Assembly (NCBI GenBank): GCA_947445225.1
Contig: CANFCX010000012.1
Span: 1-40,262 of the forward strand
Direction: 5' to 3'
DNA from: Rhodospirillales bacterium
Lineage (GTDB): Bacteria; Pseudomonadota; Alphaproteobacteria; CACIAM-22H2
Length of the DNA stretch: 40,262 nt
In this document: positions 16,377 to 25,263 of the stretch, one piece after another
Layout of the letters: each line of letters starts with the position of its first letter
Position numbering within the stretch: the first letter of the stretch is position 1
Program-made: the position numbers and the translations under genes
Notes under the pieces: generated by a model
Database searches by the model: none
What the model saw: the letters and a program-made list of their open reading frames with translations, nothing else
What the model was told of the DNA's origin: nothing

Positions 16377-17555
16377 TTAATTTCTCTCCACGCACATTGC
16401 AATACCCATGCCGCCACCAATACAAAGCGTGGCGAGCCCTTTTTTTGCGGAGCGTCGCTCCATTTCGTGGAGGAGCGTGACAAATATACGGGCGCCGGAC
16501 GCGCCGATGGGATGCCCAATGGCGATCGACCCGCCATTCACATTGACCTTGGCCACGTCCCAGCCGAGGTCTTTATTCACCGCGCAGGCCTGTGCCGCAA
16601 AGGCCTCGTTGGCCTCGATCAAGTCGAGATCGGCGGCACTCCATCCTGCCTTCTTGAGCGCGGCGCGACTCGCCGGAATCGGGCCGCTCCCCATGACCGC
16701 GGGGTCAACCCCCACCGTCGCCCAGGAGGCGATCCGCGCCAGCGGCTTGAGGCCGCGCTTGGCCGCCTCTTTTTCGGTCATCAGAACGACGGCGGCGGCG
16801 CCATCATTAATGCCCGAGGCATTGCCAGCCGTTACCGTGCCGGCCTTGTCAAAGGCTGGGCGCAGTTTGGCCAAAGCCTCCAGCGTCGTTCCGTGCCTCG
16901 GATATTCGTCGGAATCGACGATCACGACCTCACCTTTGCGGCCGACAATCTTCACGGGCGAGATTTCCGCCTTGAACTTGCCGGCTTTTTGCGCGGCCTC
17001 GGCCTTGTTCTGGGAAGCCACGGCGAAGCGGTCTTGTTCCTCGCGGGTAATTTGCCACTTTTGGGCGACATTCTCCGCGGTATTGCCCATATGGTAGCCA
17101 TTGAAGGCATCCCACAACCCATCCTTGATCATGGTGTCGACCATTTCCGCCGGGCCCATTTTCACCCCGTTTCGGAGGTGCATGCAGTGAGCGGACTGAC
17201 TCATGCTTTCCTGGCCGCCGGCGACAACGATGTCGCTGTCACCGAGTTTGATGGCCTGATAGCCCAAAGCCACGGCCCGCAGACCCGAGCCGCAAACCTG
17301 ATTGATTCCATAGGCCGTTTTTTCTATCGGGATACCCGCGGCGACGGCGGCCTGCCGCGCTGGATTTTGACCCATTCCCGCCGTCAAGACCTGCCCCAAG
17401 ATCACCTCCGCGACCTCGCCGGGTGCGACCTGGGCGCGATTGAGCGCTTCCTGAATCGCCATGGCTCCAAGGCGGTGGGCCGGTAGTGAACTCAACGAGC
17501 CGTTGAACGCGCCAACAGGGGTGCGGGCGGCGCCAACGATGACGACGTCGGTCAT
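16377..17555 (-). CDS. phaA: acetyl-CoA C-acetyltransferase (beta-ketothiolase)
   Basis: 392 residues. It condenses two acetyl-CoA into acetoacetyl-CoA, the first PHB step. The acylated cysteine C88 is in [14 protein letters not shown], the histidine is in [10 protein letters not shown], and the second cysteine C378 is in [15 protein letters not shown]. Length and order match PhaA exactly. Its ATG overlaps the phaC stop by four bases (ATGA), indicating coupled translation. Confidence 0.95.
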   Translation of the reverse strand: MTDVVIVGAARTPVGAFNGSLSSLPAHRLGAMAIQEALNRAQVAPGEVAEVILGQVLTAGMGQNPARQAAVAAGIPIEKTAYGINQVCGSGLRAVALGYQAIKLGDSDIVVAGGQESMSQSAHCMHLRNGVKMGPAEMVDTMIKDGLWDAFNGYHMGNTAENVAQKWQITREEQDRFAVASQNKAEAAQKAGKFKAEISPVKIVGRKGEVVIVDSDEYPRHGTTLEALAKLRPAFDKAGTVTAGNASGINDGAAAVVLMTEKEAAKRGLKPLARIASWATVGVDPAVMGSGPIPASRAALKKAGWSAADLDLIEANEAFAAQACAVNKDLGWDVAKVNVNGGSIAIGHPIGASGARIFVTLLHEMERRSAKKGLATLCIGGGMGIAMCVERN

Positions 17556-18886
17556 TCAGACTGTCCTTTCGCGCGAGCCCCGACCTTTGCGGGACGGAGG
17601 GATTTCACTTTGGCCTTTTTATATGCAGCCGGGGCGTTCGATACAAGTCCGCCGGTCGCATGGGTACGAAGCCATTCGAGGAGCGGCCGCCAAAGTTCCT
17701 CTTCAGCGCGGCGCCCAACCACCATGCCGATGTGTCCCAACGGCGGCACCAGGCGCCTGGCCTGCGGAAGGGTCTGGGCCAGCACCTCGGACGAAGCCGG
17801 AAGGACGATGCGGTCCTGCTGCGGAACAACAACCAAAGCCGGCAGGGTCAGCGTTTGCGGGAGAACCGCTCGCCCGGCGACCCGCCATTCTCCCCGTCCC
17901 GGCGTGTTGGCGCCATACCAGCCCACCAAACATTCGCGCGCCACGCCGGCGGCCAGACCCACGCCGTCGTTCAGCCAGTCTTCCAAAGCGACAAACTCAA
18001 TGGCGCGCGAGGAGGTGGGATCCAGCGTTCCAAAGTTCAGGAATTTGCGGATCACCATATAAGGATCAAGGCCGAAGAACAGAACCTGGATCAAATCGAC
18101 GGGAAGTTCCCCGATGCGTTCAAGCCAGGGCAGGATCGGCTGCATCGACCTCGAGAGTGTTGCTCCCGTGTTCGGGCGATCGACGTGGAAGTCCCACGGC
18201 GTGGCCAACAACGCCAACGAGGCGATATCGCGCCGTCTGCGATGCGCCAATGCCAGGGCAAGCAATCCACCCATGCAATAACCGATAACCTGCACGGGCC
18301 GGCCGGTTGCGTCGAGAACGGCATCGAGGGCGGATTCGAGGCGGCCGGCAACATAGTCGGTCAGGGAAAAATTGCGCTCGACCGGACCAGGTTTTCCCCA
18401 ATCCATGAGGAAGGGGCGCAGGCCTGCCCCGGCAAGAAAGCGCAGCAAGCTGCGCTGTTCGGACAGATCGACGATATAGGCCCGATTGATGAGCGAAGGG
18501 ATAACCAGGACCGGTGGCGCGTCGGCGGCGGCGGGAACGCCATAGTCGAGAAGGCGGGTCGTGCCCTCGCTCCAGATCGCGGGAGGATCATCCAGCGTGC
18601 GGCGATAGGGGTGACGACGATAGGCGAGTATTCCGGCCGCGAATCCGTCGAAACGCCGTCTGGTTTCGCGGTCGACAGCCGCGGTGAATGCCTCAGCGTC
18701 TATTTTTTCGAGGTCGCGTACCAGCTCGGCCGCCGCCTCCGCCACTTCCTTTTTCCAGGGCCATGAGGCGTGCCTCGAGATCGGCAATACGGCGCGTGAG
18801 CCGAGCCACGTCATCGCCGCCGTCGCTACGTGCAGCGGTAGGGGGCGCGGACCCATTCGAGGGTTCTGCGAGTGGCTTGTTGTCAT
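17552..18886 (-). CDS. phaC: PHA synthase-like alpha/beta hydrolase (PhaC)
   Basis: 444 residues. The nucleophile elbow is GYCMGG, with Cys in place of the usual Ser as in PHA synthases. The other triad members appear as the Asp of [12 protein letters not shown] and the His of [20 protein letters not shown] and [20 protein letters not shown] are PhaC signatures. The short length and lack of a long class I N-terminal domain resemble class III-type synthases, which need a partner subunit; the overlapping upstream gene could supply it. Start uncertain: ATG 18886 has a GGAAA site, ATG 18856 is where family-like sequence begins ([14 protein letters not shown]), and the frame is open to 18922. All options overlap the phaE-like gene. 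Confidence 0.85.
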   Translation of the reverse strand: MTTSHSQNPRMGPRPLPLHVATAAMTWLGSRAVLPISRHASWPWKKEVAEAAAELVRDLEKIDAEAFTAAVDRETRRRFDGFAAGILAYRRHPYRRTLDDPPAIWSEGTTRLLDYGVPAAADAPPVLVIPSLINRAYIVDLSEQRSLLRFLAGAGLRPFLMDWGKPGPVERNFSLTDYVAGRLESALDAVLDATGRPVQVIGYCMGGLLALALAHRRRRDIASLALLATPWDFHVDRPNTGATLSRSMQPILPWLERIGELPVDLIQVLFFGLDPYMVIRKFLNFGTLDPTSSRAIEFVALEDWLNDGVGLAAGVARECLVGWYGANTPGRGEWRVAGRAVLPQTLTLPALVVVPQQDRIVLPASSEVLAQTLPQARRLVPPLGHIGMVVGRRAEEELWRPLLEWLRTHATGGLVSNAPAAYKKAKVKSLRPAKVGARAKGQSE

Positions 18887-19100
18887 TTCGCATGTTTCCG
18901 CGCGGCTTCGTGGTGAGGTCATTAGCGATCGGGGTGGTCGGCGGCGATCCCCCGGCCGAGGGAGCCGCCCAGGCCATCAGCCCAAACAATCGGCCCATGG
19001 TTTCGGCGAAATCCGGATCGGCCGCGATCGCTGTCATTTGGTCCTGCCACAGGTCCAGATAGCGGCGGGCAAGCGCCTCGATATCCGGCGGATCCTGCAT
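18693..19100 (-). CDS. small PhaE-like/PHA-synthase-associated protein
   Basis: 135 residues. The N-terminus DPPDIEALARRYLDLWQDQM and DFAETMGRLFGLMAWA is amphipathic and tryptophan-containing, as in PhaE and phasin-like partners. A low-complexity linker follows, then a coiled coil ([20 protein letters not shown]), then a Gly/Arg-rich tail. ATG 19100 is used; the frame also has an upstream GTG at 19109. The last about 190 bases are shared with the start of phaC in another frame. The PhaE assignment is inference from size, helical style and position; no PhaE family motif was verified. Confidence 0.65.
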   Translation of the reverse strand: MQDPPDIEALARRYLDLWQDQMTAIAADPDFAETMGRLFGLMAWAAPSAGGSPPTTPIANDLTTKPRGNMRNDNKPLAEPSNGSAPPTAARSDGGDDVARLTRRIADLEARLMALEKGSGGGGGRAGTRPRKNRR

Positions 19101-19107
19101 GGCCAAC

Positions 19108-19137
19108 ACTATAGCGAAGGCGCCACCGCGTTGTCAG
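19108..19137 (-). promoter_or_regulatory. predicted promoter of phaE-like/phaC/A/B operon
   Basis: On the minus strand CTGACA (19137-19132) and TATAGT (19113-19108) are separated by 18 bases. Transcription would start within a base or two of ATG 19100, so the message may be leaderless. Confidence 0.4.
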
Positions 19138-19138
19138 C

Positions 19139-19160
19139 ATTGCCGCCGCGATGCGGCAAT
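19139..19160. promoter_or_regulatory. candidate operator dyad between phaR and the pha operon
   Basis: ATTGCCGC and GCGGCAAT form a perfect 8-base inverted repeat with a 6-base spacer, just upstream of the predicted -35 of the pha operon and 62 bases before phaR. PhaR is known to bind its own and phasin promoters, so this is a candidate site. Binding is not shown by sequence. Confidence 0.4.
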
Positions 19161-19221
19161 TCCCCTCACCGACCGAATTGGTGTATCGTCCCGCGACTTC
19201 GCAGCCCTTTCCGCCGGCATC

Positions 19222-19806
19222 ATGACCGACAGCGAACCCACAGCCGCCACCGTTCGGATCAAGAAATACGCCAATCGCCGCCTCTATAACACGGCGAGCA
19301 GCAGCTACGTCACGCTTGAGCATCTCTGCCAGATGGTCAAGGACGGCACCGAATTCGTGGTTCAGGATGCCAAGTCGGGCGACGACATCACCCGGTCCGT
19401 CCTGACCCAAATCATCGTCGAGGAAGAGGCTAAGGGCCCCAATCTTCTGCCGATCGGGTTTCTGCGGCAGCTTATCGGGTTCTATGGCGATAGTTTGCAA
19501 GCCGTGGTTCCGCGTTATCTGGAACACAGCATGAAATCCTTCGCCCGCAATCAGGTGCAGATGCGGAAATATCTCGAGGGTGCCTTTGGCGGCTTGTTTC
19601 CCTTTGGCCGCTTCGAGGAAATGGGCAAACAGAACATAGCCATTCTCGAAAGCGCGATGAAGATGTTCGCGCCCTTCGTCAAGGATGAGGACATAGCCCA
19701 AGCGGGCATCCCCGAGCCGGGCACCGACAGCATCAGCGAGTTGAAGTCAAAGCTTGAGGCCATCCAGAAGCAATTCGACCACCTAAGCCAGAAGCGCCCG
19801 GATTAG
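19222..19806 (+). CDS. phaR: polyhydroxyalkanoate synthesis repressor PhaR
   Basis: 194 residues. The N-terminal DNA-binding domain VRIKKYANRRLYNTASSSYV followed by TLEHLCQMVKDGTEFVVQDA is the PHB/PHA accumulation regulator signature. The downstream VLTQIIVEEEAKGPNLLPIG and LRQLIGFYGDSLQAVVPRYL segment matches the second PhaR domain that senses PHB. The frame is open upstream to 19099, but family similarity begins at ATG 19222. It is divergent from the pha operon and overlaps the convergent GGDEF-EAL gene by four bases. Confidence 0.95.
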   Translation: MTDSEPTAATVRIKKYANRRLYNTASSSYVTLEHLCQMVKDGTEFVVQDAKSGDDITRSVLTQIIVEEEAKGPNLLPIGFLRQLIGFYGDSLQAVVPRYLEHSMKSFARNQVQMRKYLEGAFGGLFPFGRFEEMGKQNIAILESAMKMFAPFVKDEDIAQAGIPEPGTDSISELKSKLEAIQKQFDHLSQKRPD

Positions 19807-21500
19807 GTACCGCGAGCTTCATTCGCGGCGACGGCCCGTGTTGGCTTTTCCCAGGGTTTGACAGTCGCCGGCGCGCCGCAATGAAAGCCTTGTAGGAAAC
19901 CAACGCCGCCTTGAACGAGGAGTTCGGCGTCGAGCTCGTTTTCAACACACTCGGCGACGGTGTCCAGGTTGAAGCCCTGCGCGAGGCCGACGAGTGTCTT
20001 GACGAATAATTGGTTGTCCCGGCTATGCGAGATGTCGCGGACGAAGGTTCCGTCGATCTTGACGCAGTCGATCCGGAGATCCTTCAAATGCCGAAAGGAT
20101 GTATATCCGGCGCCGAAATCGTCCAGGCTGACGCGGCAGCCCAGCCGATGCACGGAATCGACGAATTGCGCCGTCTCCTGGACATCGCGCAGGGCCGTTG
20201 TTTCGGTGATTTCCAGGGTCAGCCGCCTGGCCATTTCCGGCCGATGGCTGAGTAGCTTGGTCAGGGCTTGGAGCCACCCTGGATCGGCGGGGGTTAGACC
20301 CGAAATATTGATTGCCAGCCTCGCGTCGCAAAAATTCTCGAGGTCCGCGACCGCCATTTCGAGGACGCGGCGATCCATCTGGCGCATCAGACCAAGTTGT
20401 TCGGCGACAGGAACGAACTCGATGGCGTTCAACACGGTACCATCCTCATCGCGCATGCGGATGAGGCATTCATAGTGATCGACCTGGCGCCCGGCGCTGG
20501 CAACGACGGGCTGATACGCAAAAAATAGCTCGTCGCTGCGCAATGCCATTTGCAGTCGTTTGGCCCGGGAGATCAACTGACGTTGGCCGACGCGTTCGGC
20601 TTCGGTCCCGCTATAGGGGACAAAACAATTGCGGCCGGAGCGTTTTGCCTCCTGCATTCCGATGTCGGCCTTGGTCATGGCATCCTGAGCCACGCTCGCG
20701 CCGGTCGGAAAACTGACGCCACCCGCCGAGACGGTGACATGGATCGGCCCGGCTGGCGTCAGGACTTCGGGATAGAGGATCGCTTGCAATATCTTGTCCG
20801 CGGCGGCGGCGATGTCGCCGGGCGGGCAATTGGCGAAAACGACCCCGAACCGATCGCCGCCCACACGCCCAACCACGTCACCCGCGCGCACCGAACGTTT
20901 CAGGCGGCGCCCGACATCGACAATCACCGAATCGGCGGCGTTTGGGCCATAGGCGTCGTTGATCAGGGAAAGTTTGTCGATGCCGATCGTCAGATAGGCT
21001 CCGGGAACATCGTAGCGGATGCTGTAGGTGATCGCTTGATCCAACGCCGCGCGGAGCCTTGGATAATTGAGTTGCCCGGTGAGCTGATCGAAATTCGCCT
21101 GATACTCGAGCTCGGCTTCCTTTTGTTTGCGCGCGGTCACGCCGCGCAAGGCGCCGACCATACGAATCGGCCGGCCATTGGAGTCGAATTGGGCGAAAGC
21201 GCGGTCATGGACCCAGATCGTCTTCTCGGGCTCCGGACAAAGCCGGTACTCGCAGTCGAACGGTTCTTGGGTCGTGAAATGATGGGACAGCGCCTTTAGG
21301 CGTCGAGCCAGGTCTTCGGGATGGAGAAGGGCGTTGAAGGCGTCGCCATCGCCGACCAGGGTGCCGGCGCGGCCAAGCAATTCCGCCGCTCGACCCGACC
21401 ACAACACCGCGTCATTGACCAAATCCCAGTCATAGACAACGTCGCCGGTCGCGGCGATCGCCGCCCGCAGTCGCACCAGTTCCTCTTGACCCTCGTTCAT
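19803..21500 (-). CDS. PAS-GGDEF-EAL protein, likely c-di-GMP phosphodiesterase
   Basis: 565 residues with no membrane segment. A PAS domain (about 8-128, including WDLVNDAVLWSGRAAELLG and the PAC-like IWVHDRAFAQFD) is followed by GGDEF (about 135-300) and EAL (about 310-555) domains. The GGDEF motif reads GGDRF, so cyclase activity is probably lost. The EAL motif reads ECL, but the other catalytic residues are present: NIS, the Glu of LEITET, DDFG, the Lys of CVKIDG, the Glu of AECVE and the Gln of LQGFHCG. Phosphodiesterase activity therefore seems possible. The start at 21500 has GGGAG directly before it. Confidence 0.88.
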   Translation of the reverse strand: MNEGQEELVRLRAAIAATGDVVYDWDLVNDAVLWSGRAAELLGRAGTLVGDGDAFNALLHPEDLARRLKALSHHFTTQEPFDCEYRLCPEPEKTIWVHDRAFAQFDSNGRPIRMVGALRGVTARKQKEAELEYQANFDQLTGQLNYPRLRAALDQAITYSIRYDVPGAYLTIGIDKLSLINDAYGPNAADSVIVDVGRRLKRSVRAGDVVGRVGGDRFGVVFANCPPGDIAAAADKILQAILYPEVLTPAGPIHVTVSAGGVSFPTGASVAQDAMTKADIGMQEAKRSGRNCFVPYSGTEAERVGQRQLISRAKRLQMALRSDELFFAYQPVVASAGRQVDHYECLIRMRDEDGTVLNAIEFVPVAEQLGLMRQMDRRVLEMAVADLENFCDARLAINISGLTPADPGWLQALTKLLSHRPEMARRLTLEITETTALRDVQETAQFVDSVHRLGCRVSLDDFGAGYTSFRHLKDLRIDCVKIDGTFVRDISHSRDNQLFVKTLVGLAQGFNLDTVAECVENELDAELLVQGGVGFLQGFHCGAPATVKPWEKPTRAVAANEARGT

Positions 21501-21534
21501 CTCCCGGCTTTCCGCGCGATCGTTGGCACGAATC

Positions 21535-21574
21535 CACCCGATATGGCGGGTCGTACCCTAACCATCCACGGTTA
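21535..21574 (-). promoter_or_regulatory. two adjacent dyads upstream of the GGDEF-EAL gene
   Basis: ACCCG-N6-CGGGT (21536-21551) and TAACC-N6-GGTTA (21559-21574) lie 36 to 74 bases before the ATG at 21500. The second also contains a TTAACC half-site resembling CtrA sites. They are candidate operators; no matching regulator is identified. The rest of 21501-21651 holds only a 7-base stem with a 4-base loop at 21614-21631. Confidence 0.25.
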
Positions 21575-21651
21575 AATAAGAGCTAATGTGAACTTTCGAA
21601 GACAGCGTTCTTAGATCGCGGACGCGCGATCCGCAAGCTCGCCCGCTTGGG

Positions 21652-22995
21652 TCAGGCGGTGGCTTTTATCGTCCGGCCAAGGATATCGACGATCTGATCG
21701 ATTTGCGGACGGCTGACGATGAGCGGTGGCGAAAGGGCGATGATGTCTCCGGTCGCGCGGACAAGAAGACCGGCTTCGAAACAACCGACGAGCACGTCAT
21801 AGGCGCGCGTTGTCGGCTTGCCGGCCCGGGGTTCGAGTTCGACCGCCGCGACCAGGCCAAGATTGCGGATGTCGATGACGTTGGGAAGTCCCTTCAACGA
21901 ATGAACCGCATCTTCCCAATAGGGGGCAAGATCGGCGGCGCGCTGGAACAACCCTTCCTGGGCATAGAGATTAAGCGTCGCCAATCCGGCCGCGCAGGCA
22001 AGGGCGTGGGCGGAGTAGGTGTAGCCATGGAACAGCTCGACCATGTGCTCCGGGCCGGTCATCAGCGCGTCGTAGATGCCCTTGCGCGCGAAAACGGCTC
22101 CCATCGGCACCGCGGCGTTGGTCAACCCCTTCGCCACCGTCATCATGTCCGGCTGAATCGCGAAGCGATCGGCGGCAAAGGCCGTGCCGAGACGGCCGAA
22201 ACCGGTAATCACCTCGTCGAAGATCAGCAGGATTCCGTGTTTGTCGCAGATCTGGCGCAAGCGCTCGAGATAACCCTTGGGCGGGATCAACACCCCGGTC
22301 GATCCCGCGACCGGCTCGACGATCACGGCCGCGATGGTCGAGGGGTCGTGCAGGGCGACCAGCTTCTCCAAAATGTCGGCCAGTTCCACGCCATTGGCCG
22401 GTTGCCCGCGGCTGAACGCATTGCGCGCCAGGTCATGGGTGTGGGGCAGATGGTCCACGCCCGCCAACCCGACGCCGAACTGCCGCCGATTGAGCCCGAT
22501 CCCGCCCACGGCCATGCCGCCGAAACCAACGCCATGATAGGCGCGCTCGCGCCCGATGAAGCGCTGCCGGCCCGATTCGCCGCGGGCGCGATGATAGGCC
22601 AGGGCAATCTTCAACGCGGTATCGACCGCCTCGGACCCGGAATTAACGAAGAAAGTGTGGTTCAAGTCGCCGGGAAGCATCGTGGCGAGCCGGGCCGCGA
22701 GTTCAAATCCCCCCGGATGGCCCATCTGAAAGGTCGGCGAGAAATCCATGCGCGCGGCCTGCGCGGCGATGGCCGCGGCAATCGGCTCCCGGCAATGCCC
22801 GGCGTTCACGCACCACATACCGGCGGTGCCGTCGAGAATCGACCGGCCATCGGCCGAGGTGTAGTGCATGTCCTTAGCCGCCACCAGGATGCGGGGGCGT
22901 GCCTTGAATTGGCGGTTGGCCGTAAACGGCATCCACCACGCATCCAGATTGTTCGTTGCGGCGTCCGCGGCGCGCGCGGGAGCTGCTGGCGACAT
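21652..22995 (-). CDS. class III aminotransferase (omega-amino acid/beta-alanine:pyruvate type)
   Basis: 447 residues, PLP-dependent. The PLP lysine is in MMTVAKGLTNAAVPMGAVF; the cofactor aspartate is in LLIFDEVITGFGRLG; the phosphate loop is in FFVNSGSEAVDTALKIAL. The opening LDAWWMPFTANRQFK and AGMWCVNAGHCREPI match omega-amino acid:pyruvate transaminases. ATG 22995 with AGGGGAG upstream is preferred over the longer frame to 23061. Possible roles are beta-alanine or polyamine catabolism; substrate not certain. It stands alone between the GGDEF-EAL gene and a divergent hypothetical. Confidence 0.9.
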   Translation of the reverse strand: MSPAAPARAADAATNNLDAWWMPFTANRQFKARPRILVAAKDMHYTSADGRSILDGTAGMWCVNAGHCREPIAAAIAAQAARMDFSPTFQMGHPGGFELAARLATMLPGDLNHTFFVNSGSEAVDTALKIALAYHRARGESGRQRFIGRERAYHGVGFGGMAVGGIGLNRRQFGVGLAGVDHLPHTHDLARNAFSRGQPANGVELADILEKLVALHDPSTIAAVIVEPVAGSTGVLIPPKGYLERLRQICDKHGILLIFDEVITGFGRLGTAFAADRFAIQPDMMTVAKGLTNAAVPMGAVFARKGIYDALMTGPEHMVELFHGYTYSAHALACAAGLATLNLYAQEGLFQRAADLAPYWEDAVHSLKGLPNVIDIRNLGLVAAVELEPRAGKPTTRAYDVLVGCFEAGLLVRATGDIIALSPPLIVSRPQIDQIVDILGRTIKATA

Positions 22996-23183
22996 GGCTT
23001 GATTTCTCCCCTGATTGACGAAAACTCTAATCCTCGCCGCGCCCCCAAACAAGCCGATCACGGTTCGGCGGCGTTTACCTTCGATTAAGGACTCATAGGC
23101 GACAATGCGGTCGACACCAATGAAGCCGGTAAAGCCGGCACCCCAATCGGGTCGGGGTAGGGTGAAGAAGGACCGGGACCGGC

Positions 23184-23597
23184 GTGCAACTCCAACTCAT
23201 CACCTCCGCCGCACTTCCGCCGCCGGATTTCAAACGGTTCGGCGAGACCGATTCCGCGGTCGATTCATTTCAAACCGAAGAATTCCTGCGGCCGGAACGT
23301 CGCCGCATCCTCGACGAGGATGCCCCGCGGCGGCCGGTCGATCGCCGTTCCTCCTGGGCCGAGGCCTATGCCGGCTATCGCGGCGACGCCAATCGTCAGA
23401 GCCGATCGGTCGCTCCGCATTTTCGGCCGACACGCTCGTTCACGACCGCGGGTTTTGCCGCCCAGACGATCGCTCAAGAAAATCTGTCGGCCGGCGCCCA
23501 TTACGAGCCCTTCGGCGCCGCGATCAACGCCTATTCTCAACTGGCGCACCGCACCGAAAACGCCGCGCCCGGGTCGATCATCGACTTCGCCGCCTAA
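23184..23597 (+). CDS. hypothetical protein, conserved style
   Basis: 137 residues starting at GTG 23184. There is an AGGA about 11 bases upstream. The protein has no signal peptide, membrane segment or cysteine. The N-terminal two thirds are Arg/Pro-rich and probably disordered. The C-terminal part (FAAQTIAQENLSAGAHYEPF, then INAYSQLAHRTENAAPG) looks like a short conserved helix. I do not recognise a domain. Coding is supported by frame length and lack of competing frames of better quality. Confidence 0.55.
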   Translation: MQLQLITSAALPPPDFKRFGETDSAVDSFQTEEFLRPERRRILDEDAPRRPVDRRSSWAEAYAGYRGDANRQSRSVAPHFRPTRSFTTAGFAAQTIAQENLSAGAHYEPFGAAINAYSQLAHRTENAAPGSIIDFAA

Positions 23598-23764
23598 CCG
23601 ATGCCGCGGCAAGAGCCGCCGGGATCGTCTAAGGCCTTGATATAAAGTCTGAAAAAGCGGTTAGGCCACATCTGAGGGCTGTGGCGGATGTGACGGGCCG
23701 GGCGACGGACTAGGAGTGTCCCATCGGTCGCCCCACGAGAAGGCGTGGCGGCCGGGATGCCCTC

Positions 23765-23784
23765 CGCGGCGCAGGTGCGCCGCG
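23765..23784 (-). terminator. GC hairpin downstream of the small hypothetical gene
   Basis: CGCGGCGCA and TGCGCCGCG form a near-perfect stem 31 bases past the stop of the gene at 23816-24205. No T tract follows on the minus strand. The 218-base stretch 23598-23815 shows no gene and no other convincing signal. Confidence 0.3.
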
Positions 23785-23815
23785 ACGCGGCGTTCTACTT
23801 AATTGACGGGGGGCC

Positions 23816-24205
23816 TTACCGCTCGCGCGGGGGCTTGGCGCGATAGGCGGCGGCGATGGTGTGGATGGCTTGTTCCTGCCGCTTGCGGTTCGTCGGTGTC
23901 CATGCGGGTTTCGGTGTTCCCGCCGGCGACTTCCCGCCAAGGGCCATACGCACGACCTCGGCCATGTCGACGCCCGGCGATTCGGTTGCCGGCGATAGTT
24001 TTTGTTGACGTGCCCGCGCCCGTTTCGCGGCGGCGCGTTGGATGGCAAGCGCGCACAGGCTACCGAGAAACGGTTGCAGCAGAGCGGCCTGTAGATCGAG
24101 ATCGTCCTTGGCCCAATCGCGCAACAGCTTGGCCGCGCGGCGGTGATCGCCGCCGCCGGTGGAAAGCGCCTCTTCGGCCTTGCTCATGCAGTAATCGTCG
24201 ACCAT
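23816..24205 (-). CDS. small helical protein of unknown function
   Basis: 129 residues from ATG 24205, which has a perfect AAGGAGG five bases upstream; the open frame continues to 24331 but that extension is not needed. The N-terminal 75 residues are helical: MVDDYCMSKAEEALSTGGGD, RAAKLLRDWAKDDLDLQAAL, LLQPFLGSLCALAIQRAAA. The C-terminus is basic and Pro-rich. I recall similar small proteins as Rhodospirillales hypotheticals, but no function is known to me. Two cysteines (C6, C52), no signal peptide. The strong ribosome site suggests high expression. Confidence 0.7.
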   Translation of the reverse strand: MVDDYCMSKAEEALSTGGGDHRRAAKLLRDWAKDDLDLQAALLQPFLGSLCALAIQRAAAKRARARQQKLSPATESPGVDMAEVVRMALGGKSPAGTPKPAWTPTNRKRQEQAIHTIAAAYRAKPPRER

Positions 24206-24351
24206 GCGAGCCTCCTTAAACCTTGTCGTCGCCGAAATTACGCCCTCATTGGTTAACGAATTGTAACACGGACGAATCTTCGATGGGCGGCTATCGGCGG
24301 CACCCCGACGCACTATAATGCTTGGGGTCACTCAAGCTGAAAGCCTGTCCG

Positions 24352-24789
24352 ATGCGCCGCCTGTTTGTTTGCATTGTGCTGGTACTCGCCGCAACCGCGG
24401 CCTTTGCCCAAACCAATCCGCCCGCGGCCAGGATATCCGACATCGACCGGGCGGCCATCCGGTCGAAAATCGAAAAACAACTCGACGCATTCTCTCGGGA
24501 CGACGGGGTTGTTGCCTTCGCTCTCAATTCCTCGAAAATCCGCGCGATGTTTCGTACGCCCGAACGTTTCATGAGCATGGTTCTGGGGTCGTACGCCTCC
24601 CTCTATCGGCCCAAAGAGGTGACCTTTCGCGAGATCGTGGATTTGGATGGCATCGTCGCCCAACTTGTTTACGTCCGTGGGGGCGATGGCATTGCTGTTC
24701 TCGCCGTCTATCCCATGGAACGGGGGATCGATGGCGAGTGGCGGATCGATGGCTGCATGTTGTGGCCGGTTCCCGAATCGGCGGTCTGA
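24352..24789 (+). CDS. DUF4864-type exported protein
   Basis: 145 residues from ATG 24352. The N-terminus MRRLFVCIVLVLAATAAFAQ is a signal peptide. The mature part (IRSKIEKQLDAFSRDDGVVA, MFRTPERFMSMVLGSYASLY) matches the DUF4864 style, with a final beta region EWRIDGCMLWPV. Function unknown. A TATAAT at 24314-24319 lies 33 bases upstream without a clear -35. Gpt follows 34 bases downstream. Confidence 0.78.
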   Translation: MRRLFVCIVLVLAATAAFAQTNPPAARISDIDRAAIRSKIEKQLDAFSRDDGVVAFALNSSKIRAMFRTPERFMSMVLGSYASLYRPKEVTFREIVDLDGIVAQLVYVRGGDGIAVLAVYPMERGIDGEWRIDGCMLWPVPESAV

Positions 24790-24822
24790 AGCCGCGCCGG
24801 CAATGTTGCCATCGCGCGGCCC

Positions 24823-25263
24823 ATGCCGACTCTAAACATTTCCTGGATGACGCTGCACGACCATGCCAGCGCACTTGCCGGCCTGCTGGCGCGGCAGGGT
24901 CCGTGGCGGGGCATCGTCGCGGTGTCGCGGGGCGGGCTCGTGCCCGCGGCGATCGTGGCCCGGGCGCTCGACATAAGGCTGGTCGAGGCGGTCGCGATCG
25001 CCAGTTATGACGACCGGGTGCGTGGCGATGTGCAGGTCCTGAACGCGACGCCGCGGGACGCCGCCGGCTGGTTGATCATCGACGATTTGGCGGACACCGG
25101 CGCCACGGCTCGCGTCGTGCTGGCGCTAAGGCCCCAGGCCCACTACGCGGTGTTGTACGCGAAACCCCGGGGACAGCCCTTCGTCGATACGTTTTTCTCG
25201 GCGGTCGCGCAGGACGTTTGGATCGAGTTTCCCTGGGATCAGGCGCCGCCGATCGTCAAATGA
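24823..25263 (+). CDS. gpt: xanthine-guanine phosphoribosyltransferase-like protein
   Basis: 146 residues. The PRPP-binding loop WLIIDDLADTGATARVVL, the N-terminal substrate segment GIVAVSRGGLVPAAIVARAL and the closing DVWIEFPWDQAPP match Gpt. It salvages guanine and xanthine to GMP and XMP. The last 8 bases overlap the end of the convergent ABC ATPase gene, so the two transcripts must run into each other. Confidence 0.88.
   Translation: MPTLNISWMTLHDHASALAGLLARQGPWRGIVAVSRGGLVPAAIVARALDIRLVEAVAIASYDDRVRGDVQVLNATPRDAAGWLIIDDLADTGATARVVLALRPQAHYAVLYAKPRGQPFVDTFFSAVAQDVWIEFPWDQAPPIVK

Noticed and set aside
21614-21631. Hairpin downstream of the class III aminotransferase as terminator
   Set aside because: Seven-pair stem but no T tract; left as unproven.
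21703-23088. Long + strand open frame opposite the class III aminotransferase
   Set aside because: Antisense shadow of a gene with full PLP motifs.
24251-24268. CtrA-like site (TTAAC and GTAAC halves) before the small helical gene
   Set aside because: Half-site spacing and one half do not fit TTAA-N7-TTAA well enough.
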